Shown here piece after piece: positions 1 through 7,142 of a DNA stretch of 16,885 nucleotides. The notes under the pieces were generated by a model. The model had not been told where the DNA came from. It saw only the letters and a list, made by a program, of their open reading frames with translations, and did no database searches. The translations under genes were made by a program, and so were the position numbers. The DNA is taken from contig CAZMLE010000079.1 of the NCBI GenBank assembly GCA_964567045.1, forward strand, positions 1 through 16,885, written 5' to 3'. Every line of letters begins with the position of its first letter. Positions within the stretch are counted from its first letter, which is position 1. The stretch comes from JAFNGF01 sp964567045 (lineage in GTDB: Bacteria > Planctomycetota > Phycisphaerae > Sedimentisphaerales > Anaerobacaceae).

Positions 1-56
1 CCAAACGGGCAAAGAAATCACTCGACAGAATGGTGGAAATTCTGCCGGCAAGATAG
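1..56 (+). CDS. C-terminal tail of an upstream gene, possibly quinolinate synthase (nadA)
   Basis: The third reading frame is open from the window edge to a TAG at 54-56 and reads KRAKKSLDRMVEILPAR. A basic, helical ending of the type 'AK..LDRM..' resembles the C-terminal helix of quinolinate synthase NadA, but 17 residues are too few to assign a family. The gene runs in the same direction as thi4 and ends about 170 nt upstream of it, with a palindromic repeat between them. A second open frame ends at 80-82 and cannot be excluded as the real end of the upstream gene. Confidence 0.35.
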   Translation, partial: KRAKKSLDRMVEILPAR

Positions 57-95
57 GTTTTGCAGGTACTGCTCTGTGGTAGATCGGCTGATGCG

Positions 96-166
96 TGTCA
101 TGCTGAGCCGACAGGCGAAGCATCCGGCCCACGTAAGCCAGATTCTTCGCTTCGCTCAGAATGACA
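96..166. repeat. Imperfect palindromic intergenic repeat
   Basis: The left arm (96-124, starting TGTCATGCTGAG) and the right arm (141-166, ending CTCAGAATGACA) are imperfect inverted copies separated by about 16 nt. The consensus TGTCATTCTGAGCG..GAAGAATC is a dispersed repeat type I recognise from many bacterial genomes. It lies between the upstream gene and the thi4 ribosome binding site. A transcript could fold here, but no T-run follows, so I do not call it a terminator. Confidence 0.7.
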
Positions 167-222
167 TTCATCATTTGGGCGACGACAGAACAGTATGGCA
201 ATTGTTGAAAGGAGACAATAGT

Positions 223-1041
223 ATGATTTTCTCAAAAGTAACTGAAAAGGACATCACCGGTACAATAGTATCTGAATTCGCCAAGGAATTTCAGGAGCAC
301 CTCGACAATGATGTGATTGTTGTCGGTGCGGGTCCCAGCGGACTTGTGGCAGCCAGAGAATTTGCTCTCAGGGGCGAAAAGACACTGTTGGTAGAGAGCA
401 ACAATTATCTTGGCGGAGGATTCTGGATCGGCGGCTACCTTATGAATAAGGTTACATTCAGGGCGCCGGCTCAAGAAATCCTCGATGAAATCGGAGCACC
501 ATATAAAGAGGTGGAAGACGGCTTATTCGTGGCGGACGGGCCGCACGTCTGCTCCAAGTTGATCGCGGCGGCTTGCGATGCGGGTGTCAAGGTACTGAAT
601 ATGACCAAGTTCGATGATGTGATCGTAAAAAATAACAGGGTATGCGGGGTCGTCATTAACTGGACGCCCGTGTCGGCACTGCCACGAGCAATTACGTGCG
701 TAGACCCGGTGGGCATCGAAGCGAAATTAGTCGTTGATGCCACGGGGCACGATGCTGTGGTTGTGCAGTCGCTTGCCAATAGGGGCCTGGTCAAGATAAA
801 AGGATTCGGGCCTATGTGCATAGAGGAATCGGAAGACGCGGTTGTCCAAAACACAAAGGAGGTCTATCCCGGCTTGATTGTGGTGGGAATGGCAGTAGCA
901 ACCGTCTTTGGTCTTCCGCGAATGGGCCCGACTTTCGGCGGTATGCTGCTATCGGGCAAAAAAGCAGCCGCAATTGCGATTGAAGCAGCCAATGAAAACG
1001 TGGCGTCGTGCCTCGGTGTTGGTCAGGAGGTGAAAAAGTGA
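223..1041 (+). CDS. thi4: Thiamine thiazole synthase, Thi4/ThiI-type ADP-thiazole synthase
   Basis: Makes the ADP-bound thiazole precursor of thiamine from NAD, glycine and sulfur, in the cytoplasm. The product is 272 aa, normal for prokaryotic Thi4. The Rossmann motif GAGPSG is at residues 35-40, followed by an acidic strand end (LLVES) and the glycine-rich GGGFWIGG. Family blocks NWTPVS and VVDATGHDA are present, and the C-terminus carries MGPTFGGMLLSGKKAA. I chose ATG 223 because AAAGGAGA lies 7 nt upstream; the frame stays open further upstream but runs through the palindromic repeat. Residue C159, just before VDP, aligns by eye with yeast Cys205 (the suicidal sulfur donor) and M. jannaschii His176. 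The stop overlaps the metY start by 4 nt (GTGA), so it leads a sulfur operon. I saw no TPP riboswitch upstream. Confidence 0.93.
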   Translation: MIFSKVTEKDITGTIVSEFAKEFQEHLDNDVIVVGAGPSGLVAAREFALRGEKTLLVESNNYLGGGFWIGGYLMNKVTFRAPAQEILDEIGAPYKEVEDGLFVADGPHVCSKLIAAACDAGVKVLNMTKFDDVIVKNNRVCGVVINWTPVSALPRAITCVDPVGIEAKLVVDATGHDAVVVQSLANRGLVKIKGFGPMCIEESEDAVVQNTKEVYPGLIVVGMAVATVFGLPRMGPTFGGMLLSGKKAAAIAIEAANENVASCLGVGQEVKK

Positions 1042-2327
1042 TAGGAGACAGAAAATATCGTCTGGAGACTCTGGCTTTACACGCGGGCCACAAGGTTGAT
1101 TCCGATACCCTGAGCCGGGCTGTGCCCATCTACCAGACGACCAGCTATTGTTTCAAGGACACCGACCATGCAGCAAGGTTATTTGCGCTTGAGGAGTTTG
1201 GCAATATCTACACCCGCCTGATGAATCCGACCACGGATGTCTTCGAGAAACGTCTGGCTGCTTTGGAAGGCGGCGTCGGTGGTTTGGCATTAAGTTCAGG
1301 ACAATCAGCGATCTACGTAAGCATCTTCAATATCTGTGGTGCTGGAGGTCATTTGGTGTCTTCCAACTCCCTGTACGGCGGCACAGTCACTCTATTTAGC
1401 CAGACATTCCACAAGCTCGGGATTGAAGTGACTTTTGTAGACCCTAAAAGGGTTGAAAATTTCGCCAAAGCGATCAAGCCCAACACCAGACTCATTTATA
1501 TAGAAACCATCGGCAATCCCAAAAATGACGTTTTGGAGTATGAAAAGATAGCCGACATCGCGCACAAAAACGGCATGCCGGTAATTTGCGACAGCACCGT
1601 CACGACGCCCATATTGCTTAGGCCGATCGAATACGGTATCGACATCGTAGTTCATAGCTGCACAAAATTTATCGGCGGACACGGCACAAGCATCGGTGGG
1701 GCGATCGTCGATTCGGGCAAGTTTGACTGGACAAACGGGCGGTATCCTGAGATGACCGAGCCGGACCCGAGCTATCATGGCGTCAGGTATGTGGAGCGGT
1801 TTGGCGAGATGGCGTATATTATCAAAGCCAGGGTTCAGTTCTTGCGCGATATGGGTAGTTGCATGTCGCCGTTCAATGCTTTTCTTTTCCTACAAGGGCT
1901 GGAGACACTGCATCTGCGGATGCCCAGACACAGTGAAAATGCGCTTAAACTTGCACAGTGGCTCGAAAAACAGAAACAGGTCAAGTGGGTCAATTATCCC
2001 GCCCTAAAGTCTCACCCGGATTACGCTCTGGCGAAAAAATACCTGCCCGATGGGCAGGGCGCGATCCTGGGCTTCGGAATAAAGGGCGGCAAAGAAGCCG
2101 GCATAAAGTTCATAAATAGCGTCAAGCTGGCCAGTCACCTGGCCAATATCGGTGACAGCAAGACTCTGGTGATACATCCAGCCAGCACAACGCACCAGCA
2201 GCTTAGCAGGCAAGAACAGCTTGCAGCCGGCGTAACAGATGATTATATTCGTGTCTCGGTAGGAACAGAACACATTGACGACATAATAGCCGATTTTGAA
2301 GAGGCGCTGGAAGCCAGCCAAAGGTAA
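1038..2327 (+). CDS. metY: O-acetylhomoserine sulfhydrylase (PLP-dependent)
   Basis: Cytoplasmic PLP enzyme of the Cys/Met metabolism family. It converts O-acetylhomoserine and sulfide to homocysteine. The product is 429 aa, typical of MetY and longer than MetB/MetC. Diagnostic blocks are RLMNPTTDVFEKRLAALEGG, SLYGGT, and HSCTKFIGGHGTSIGG with the presumed PLP lysine K210. The MetY hallmark IGDSKTLVIHPASTTH lies near the C-terminus. I chose GTG 1038 because AGGAGG at 1025-1030 precedes it and it gives the typical N-terminus (RLETLALHAG). It overlaps thi4 by 4 nt and ends 5 nt before nifU, so it is probably translationally coupled in the operon. Cystathionine gamma-synthase is less likely given length and motifs. 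Confidence 0.93.
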   Translation: MIGDRKYRLETLALHAGHKVDSDTLSRAVPIYQTTSYCFKDTDHAARLFALEEFGNIYTRLMNPTTDVFEKRLAALEGGVGGLALSSGQSAIYVSIFNICGAGGHLVSSNSLYGGTVTLFSQTFHKLGIEVTFVDPKRVENFAKAIKPNTRLIYIETIGNPKNDVLEYEKIADIAHKNGMPVICDSTVTTPILLRPIEYGIDIVVHSCTKFIGGHGTSIGGAIVDSGKFDWTNGRYPEMTEPDPSYHGVRYVERFGEMAYIIKARVQFLRDMGSCMSPFNAFLFLQGLETLHLRMPRHSENALKLAQWLEKQKQVKWVNYPALKSHPDYALAKKYLPDGQGAILGFGIKGGKEAGIKFINSVKLASHLANIGDSKTLVIHPASTTHQQLSRQEQLAAGVTDDYIRVSVGTEHIDDIIADFEEALEASQR

Positions 2328-2332
2328 GAGCT

Positions 2333-3214
2333 ATGTGGGAATATACTGATAAGCTCAAAGACCACTTTTTCAATCCGCGTAACGTCGGCGAGATCGAAGA
2401 CCCCGATGGCGTCGGTGAGGTCGGGTCACTTGCCTGCGGCGATGCCCTGAGGCTGACGTTCAAGCTGGATGAAAACGGCAGAATCAAGGATGCAAAGTTC
2501 AAAACGTTCGGCTGCGCAAGTGCCATCGCTACATCTTCAGTGTTGACCGAGATGATAAAAGGCAAAACTCTGGATGAAGCCGCCAAGGTGACCAACAGGG
2601 ACATCGCCGATTATCTCGGCGGTCTGCCGGAGCAGAAGATGCACTGCTCGGTTATGGGCAGAGAAGCTCTTGAAGCCGCGATCGAGAATCACCGAACCGG
2701 CGGCAAGAAAAAGCACGAGCTTCAAGGCAACGTCGTCTGCACGTGCTTCGGCGTTACCGACAGAGAGATCGAAAGGGTGATACGGGAGAACGACCTGACA
2801 ACCGTTGACCAGGTGACGAACTACTGCAAAGCCGGCGGCGGGTGCGGCGGATGCAAGGGCGAAATCGAAAAAATAATAGAAAAGGTACAGGGCGAAAAAG
2901 TAAAACTGGCGCCAGCCGCTGTGCCTGGCCGAGCAGGCAAGCTCACCAATATCCAGAAAATACAGATGATTCAGCAAACCATCAACGAGCAGATCCGCCC
3001 TGCACTACGGGCCCACGGAGGAAATATTGAGCTGATTGACGTTGAAGGAAACAAGGTCATCGTCGCGTTCAGAGGAATGTGTGCCCAGTGTAGGCTCACA
3101 GAGTTCACGATGAAAGATGTCGTTGAAGCCAAACTGAGAGAGTTCGTCTCGGACGACCTTTTCGTCGAGGAGGACAAAGATTCCGCCGGGCAGCCGCATA
3201 ATCACATAGGATAA
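2333..3214 (+). CDS. nifU: NifU, three-domain Fe-S cluster scaffold protein
   Basis: Scaffold on which Fe-S clusters are built from sulfur delivered by NifS. At 293 aa it keeps the complete three-domain NifU layout. The IscU-like N-terminal domain (about 1-125) has ligands C35, C61 and C105. The central [2Fe-2S] ferredoxin-like domain (about 130-185) has C136, C138, C171 and C174. The C-terminal Nfu domain (about 205-280) has CxxC at C250/C253. Cysteine spacing is close to Azotobacter NifU. The Nfu motif is slightly unusual (GMCAQC rather than GACxGCP). No nitrogenase genes are visible, so this is probably the general or anaerobic Fe-S system. It abuts nifS with no gap, as in classical nifUS pairs. 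Confidence 0.95.
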   Translation: MWEYTDKLKDHFFNPRNVGEIEDPDGVGEVGSLACGDALRLTFKLDENGRIKDAKFKTFGCASAIATSSVLTEMIKGKTLDEAAKVTNRDIADYLGGLPEQKMHCSVMGREALEAAIENHRTGGKKKHELQGNVVCTCFGVTDREIERVIRENDLTTVDQVTNYCKAGGGCGGCKGEIEKIIEKVQGEKVKLAPAAVPGRAGKLTNIQKIQMIQQTINEQIRPALRAHGGNIELIDVEGNKVIVAFRGMCAQCRLTEFTMKDVVEAKLREFVSDDLFVEEDKDSAGQPHNHIG

Positions 3215-4372
3215 ATGATGAAAACCATATATTTCGACAATAACGCCACTACGAAGATGGCCGAAGAAGTGCTGCAGGAGATGAAGCCATTTTTCTCTCA
3301 GCTTTACGGTAATCCTTCGAGTATGCATACGTTTGGAGGCCAGGTTGGCCGAAGAATCCGCCACGCCCGCGAGCAGGTTGCCGCATTGCTTGGCTGCGAG
3401 CCTGGCGAGATCATATTTACCGGCGGCGGCACAGAAAGTGACAACGCCGCCATCAAAGGCACGTTGGCCGCAACTCCGAATAAGCGAAAGGTGATAACGA
3501 CCAGAGTCGAGCATCCGGCGGTACTGGCCGTCTGCCGAGACCTCGAAAATCACGGCTACACGGTCGTAGAGCTTGGCGTGGATAAAGAAGGCCGGCTGGA
3601 TCTGGCGGAACTGGAGGAGCACATCGACGATGACACCGCTCTGGTTTCGATTATGTATGCCAACAACGAGACGGGCGTCGTATTTCCGATAGATAAAATC
3701 GCCAAAATTGCTGTCGGCAAAGACGTAGTATTTCACACCGACGGGGTGCAGGCGGTTGGCAAAATACCGCTGAACCTGGCGAAAAGCAACATTGACTTGT
3801 TCAGCCTTTCCGGGCATAAGCTGCACGGGCCAAAGGGCGTGGGCGCCCTTTACGTAAGAAAGGGCACGCGAATAGCACCCTTTATGCTTGGCGGCCATCA
3901 GGAGGCAGGCAGAAGGGCCGGCACAGAGAATGTGCCGGGAATCGTCGGCCTGGGAAAAGCCTGCGAATTGGCAGCCGAGAATATCGAGCAGGAAAATAAG
4001 AAAGTAAAGCGTCTGCGTGACAAGCTGGAAAATGCAATGTTGGAGAATTGCCCCGACTCGCGTCTCAATGGCGATAAGAAAAATCGCCTGCCGAACACGA
4101 CTAATATCAGCTTTGAGTATATCGAAGGCGAAGCGATTCTGCTTATGCTCGATAAATACGGCATCTGCGCAAGTAGCGGCTCGGCTTGTACCTCCGGCTC
4201 ATTGGAGCCTTCTCACGTTTTGCGTGCGATGGGCGTACCATTCACCGCCGCCCACGGCTCAATTCGATTCAGCCTCAACAGATACAACACAGAGGAAGAG
4301 GTCGATTACACAATCGAAATAACACCCCAGATCGTCAACCAGCTCCGCGAACTCTCACCTTTTGTGCAGTGA
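3215..4372 (+). CDS. nifS: Cysteine desulfurase, NifS/IscS class I
   Basis: PLP enzyme that removes sulfur from cysteine as a persulfide and passes it to NifU, and perhaps to other acceptors. It is 385 aa. The N-terminal signature YFDNNATT, the catalytic PLP lysine K202 in SGHKLHGPKG and the persulfide cysteine C325 in SSGSACTSGS match the positions known from Azotobacter NifS. It starts on the base after the nifU stop with two consecutive ATGs; the first is used here. It closes the thi4-metY-nifU-nifS operon. A decayed copy of its last 55-60 codons lies 1.8 kb downstream, beyond the AAA ATPase. Confidence 0.96.
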   Translation: MMKTIYFDNNATTKMAEEVLQEMKPFFSQLYGNPSSMHTFGGQVGRRIRHAREQVAALLGCEPGEIIFTGGGTESDNAAIKGTLAATPNKRKVITTRVEHPAVLAVCRDLENHGYTVVELGVDKEGRLDLAELEEHIDDDTALVSIMYANNETGVVFPIDKIAKIAVGKDVVFHTDGVQAVGKIPLNLAKSNIDLFSLSGHKLHGPKGVGALYVRKGTRIAPFMLGGHQEAGRRAGTENVPGIVGLGKACELAAENIEQENKKVKRLRDKLENAMLENCPDSRLNGDKKNRLPNTTNISFEYIEGEAILLMLDKYGICASSGSACTSGSLEPSHVLRAMGVPFTAAHGSIRFSLNRYNTEEEVDYTIEITPQIVNQLRELSPFVQ

Positions 4373-4548
4373 TAAACTGCGTCTTCATATGCTCGCCGCC
4401 ACTGTTTCTTAAAGGTGAGCCCACAAGTCGCTCTGGCAAACAAAACAGCCTTTGCCTGCAGTGCTTGGTTTATTTTCAGCTAACATTACGGTATTATTGT
4501 ATGTACAATGGGCGAGAGCGATCGGGCCATAGTCCGACGCAAGGTATT

Positions 4549-6048
4549 ATGAGTCATATAAACGAAGAAATTAAGCTCTTGATTAAATCGAAGTATCCAC
4601 TGGTCCTGGTGGAGTCCATCGACGAGCAGTACGTTCTCACACAGTTGACTCAGATGGCGAGGGAACTAAATTTGACTTTTTACCAATGGTCGGTTACAGA
4701 CGGGCTCCGAAAGGAGCGCCGGGAGCGTTCCTATTATCAGAGTAGAGACCCCATCATAATGCTCAAAACCGTTCTGGAAATCGTCAACCCCTCTGCGGAG
4801 TCCACCTCCCGCGAGAGTCTTTTCGTTTTCAAAGACCTCGACAAGTATTTGCAGGATTCTGTGGTCCTGCGGCTTCTTAAAGACTTACTTATCACAATCC
4901 AGAACACCGTCACAACTGTCATCATCCTGGCGACTGAGTACAAGCTGCCTCCAGATATAGAGCCATACGCAGCCCACATTATAGGCGGCTTTCTGACCGA
5001 ACAGGAGATAGTCAATGTCGTAAATGAGACGATAATTGAACTAAGGCAATCAAACAAGAATGTCGTTGTGTTTCTCACCGCCAATGAGGCAAAAAAGATG
5101 ACCAAGGCACTGGCCGGATTGTCCGCTCAGCAGATAAGAAATATCGTAAATAGATGCATCTTAGATGATAACAAGCTGTCCATTTCCGACCTGGGCACAA
5201 TTGAGTTGTGCAAAAGGGAAATTTTTGATCGTGAAGGAGTCTTGGGATTCTGTATTTCGGAGGATAAAAGCAACATAGGCGACTTCGATAACCTCAAAAT
5301 GTGGTTGTCCGAAAGAAAGCATAGTTTTCACGGCGACACATCTGCTTCATTACCGCCGCCCAAGGGAATACTCTTAATGGGAGTGCAAGGTTGCGGTAAG
5401 AGCCTGGCGGTAAAAGTCGTCGCAAGGGAGCTGGGACTTTCTTTATATAGATTGGACCTAACTCGGTTGTACAGTAAATATATAGGCCAGACAGAGCAGA
5501 ATCTAAGAAAGGCACTAAAAACCGTCGAGCAACTTTCTCCTTTGTGTTTGTGGATCGATGAGATTGAGAAGGGTTTCGCTGCCTCTGCCGGCGACGTCGA
5601 TGGGGGAGTTTCGCAACGAGTCCTGGGAACGTTTTTGACGTGGATGCAGGAACGCAGAACCGGCTGTTTTCTCGCTGCTACTGCTAACAATATCTATATG
5701 CTGGCGCCCGAGTTTCTGCGAAAGGGGCGTTTTGACGAGGTTTTCTTTGTGGATTTGCCCGACCCGAATTTGCGTGAACATATTTTTAGAATTCATCTTG
5801 CCAAACGCGGTCTTGACCCCGGCACATACGACTGCCCGCTGCTGGCAGCAGAATCGGCTGGTTTCAGCGGTGCGGAAATTGAACAGGCCATCATATCTGC
5901 ACTTTACAGGGCAACCAGCAAAAAGGAGTCAATTTCGACTGCGCACATCCTCGAACAGTTGCAGTCAACCAAACCGCTGGCTGTAATAAAGCGCGAGCAA
6001 ATCGCCGCCCTACGGCAGTGGGCCAAGCAGCGTACCGTGCCCGCTTGA
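4549..6048 (+). CDS. AAA ATPase, Ycf46-like
   Basis: 499 aa, about the length of cyanobacterial and plastid Ycf46 proteins, whose function is poorly known. The N-terminal half (about 1-230) is a degenerate P-loop-like region. The C-terminal half is a full AAA module: Walker A GVQGCGKS (278-285), Walker B LWIDEIEKGF with D337/E338, sensor-1 region ATANN, and RKGRFDEVFFVDLPD with the arginines expected of AAA proteins. A small helical lid domain follows. The frame is open back into nifS, but ATG 4549 starts the conserved MSHINEEIKLLI region; ATG 4501 is an alternative. The Shine-Dalgarno is weak (AAGG 4541-4544). It follows nifS by 176 nt, so co-transcription is uncertain. It may be a remodelling ATPase; the substrate is unknown. 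Confidence 0.85.
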   Translation: MSHINEEIKLLIKSKYPLVLVESIDEQYVLTQLTQMARELNLTFYQWSVTDGLRKERRERSYYQSRDPIIMLKTVLEIVNPSAESTSRESLFVFKDLDKYLQDSVVLRLLKDLLITIQNTVTTVIILATEYKLPPDIEPYAAHIIGGFLTEQEIVNVVNETIIELRQSNKNVVVFLTANEAKKMTKALAGLSAQQIRNIVNRCILDDNKLSISDLGTIELCKREIFDREGVLGFCISEDKSNIGDFDNLKMWLSERKHSFHGDTSASLPPPKGILLMGVQGCGKSLAVKVVARELGLSLYRLDLTRLYSKYIGQTEQNLRKALKTVEQLSPLCLWIDEIEKGFAASAGDVDGGVSQRVLGTFLTWMQERRTGCFLAATANNIYMLAPEFLRKGRFDEVFFVDLPDPNLREHIFRIHLAKRGLDPGTYDCPLLAAESAGFSGAEIEQAIISALYRATSKKESISTAHILEQLQSTKPLAVIKREQIAALRQWAKQRTVPA

Positions 6049-6119
6049 GATTTTTGAATTTTTGTCCGACTACAAAAACCGCCACAAGGTCACTTCTGTC
6101 ATCTGCGTTTGATTTGGCA

Positions 6120-6296
6120 TCGCTTAAGCTGAGTCACGTATTGCGTGCGATGGGCGTACCGTTTACTGCCGCCCATGGCTGAATTCGCTTTAGCTTAAGT
6201 AGGTACAAGACCGAGGAAGAGGTCGATTACACCATCGAAATAATGCCCCAAATCGTCAATCAAATCCGCGAACTATCACCGTTTGTAGCCAAGTAA
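6120..6296 (+). pseudogene. Decayed 3' fragment of a nifS gene
   Basis: This stretch is a direct-orientation, diverged copy of the last 55-60 codons of nifS (about 4199-4374). It reads LSHVLRAMGVPFTAAHG, then TGA at 6180-6182 where nifS has TCA (Ser), then IRFSLSRY.TEEEVDYTIEI and NQIRELSPFV, ending in TAA at 6294-6296. Length is preserved with no frameshift inside the matching part. Shorter similarity may reach back to about 6101 with a deletion. No start codon or catalytic cysteine segment remains, so it cannot encode an enzyme. It lies 70 nt after the AAA ATPase gene, so that gene is flanked by two nifS 3' ends. Confidence 0.9.
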
Positions 6297-6341
6297 AGAA
6301 GGCGGACGACTGTCTGAATGATGGCAGAGGAGATGGCGTCT

Positions 6342-7142
6342 TCACAGCCACTTCGACCATGTGCCAGCTTTGGCGATCAGATAAATGCCTGCAACCAGCG
6401 CGCCGTAGCTCTTCAGGAAAATCAGTAGGTCATCGACTCCTTTAAATAGGCCAATAAACGGAGGTATCAAAACCACGCCGAGGACTGCGATACCACGATA
6501 ACGGTCCAGTCGGAACGAGTCCGGCGATAGCCATTGTCGGCTGATTCGTAAAATGAGCCAACCCGAGAAGATGCCTATTGCTGCCCCGGCGCACACATCT
6601 GATGGGTAGTGTGCCAATACAACTACTCTGAGAAGACTGACCGCACTGCTAATCGTGAAGAGTACCGGTATCCAGGGCCAAGCGATGAAGGGTGCCAAAG
6701 CTGTAGCGACCGCAAATACAGCGGCCGTATCGCCAGAAGGAAATGACCACCTTTGCATTACCCCGTTTGGGTCTTCTTGCTGCAAGTGGGCTTTGATAAC
6801 ATGCTGCGGCCGTGGTCTGCGCGTCAGGAGTTTCACTGGGTGCACAATTGGGCCTGCAAGCAGCAGGGCCAGCAATCCGATGGTGGCCAGTCGTGTCCGG
6901 CCGCTGATACATATCCAGTTCAGAAGCAGCCAAACCAGTACATAGCTCTTGCCCAATAGTCCTAATGCCTGTACCCAGTCGTTCTTCTGCCAGTCGTGGG
7001 GATGCTGACGGAGCCAGGAAAAAACACGTTCATCAACTAAAAAATAGCTGAGCAAAGTGGCCAAACCTAATGCAATAATGGAAACCATTATTGTCAAATT
7101 GATCCGGCGCAGATGCGGTTGGGATTTTTTTTCTTCGATCAC
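6342..7142 (-). CDS. PAP2-family membrane phosphatase
   Basis: Integral membrane phosphatase of 266 aa with about six hydrophobic segments, probably acting on a lipid or polyprenyl (pyro)phosphate at the outer face of the inner membrane. Motif 1 is KLLTRRPRP, motif 2 is SFPSGDTAA, and motif 3 is LRVVVLAHYPSDV with its histidine and aspartate. Motif 2 has Asp where the family consensus PSGH has His. It starts at GTG 7142, sharing one base with the glycosyltransferase stop (TAGTG), so the two are very likely co-translated. The pairing suggests recycling of a lipid-linked sugar carrier or modification of lipid A, but the substrate cannot be read from sequence. Confidence 0.85.
   Translation of the reverse strand: MIEEKKSQPHLRRINLTIMVSIIALGLATLLSYFLVDERVFSWLRQHPHDWQKNDWVQALGLLGKSYVLVWLLLNWICISGRTRLATIGLLALLLAGPIVHPVKLLTRRPRPQHVIKAHLQQEDPNGVMQRWSFPSGDTAAVFAVATALAPFIAWPWIPVLFTISSAVSLLRVVVLAHYPSDVCAGAAIGIFSGWLILRISRQWLSPDSFRLDRYRGIAVLGVVLIPPFIGLFKGVDDLLIFLKSYGALVAGIYLIAKAGTWSKWL

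Noticed and set aside
1..222. TPP riboswitch upstream of thi4
   Set aside because: The thi-box blocks (CTGAGA and ACCTGATCTGG..AATGCCAGCG-like) are not present; the only structure is the palindromic repeat.
223..4372. Nitrogen fixation cluster because of nifU and nifS
   Set aside because: No nifH, nifD, nifK, nifB or other nif genes; the neighbours are thiamine and methionine genes.
4186..4548. Long N-terminal extension of the AAA ATPase
   Set aside because: The frame is open but overlaps the end of nifS and reads as out-of-frame coding plus spacer; the conserved protein begins at 4549.
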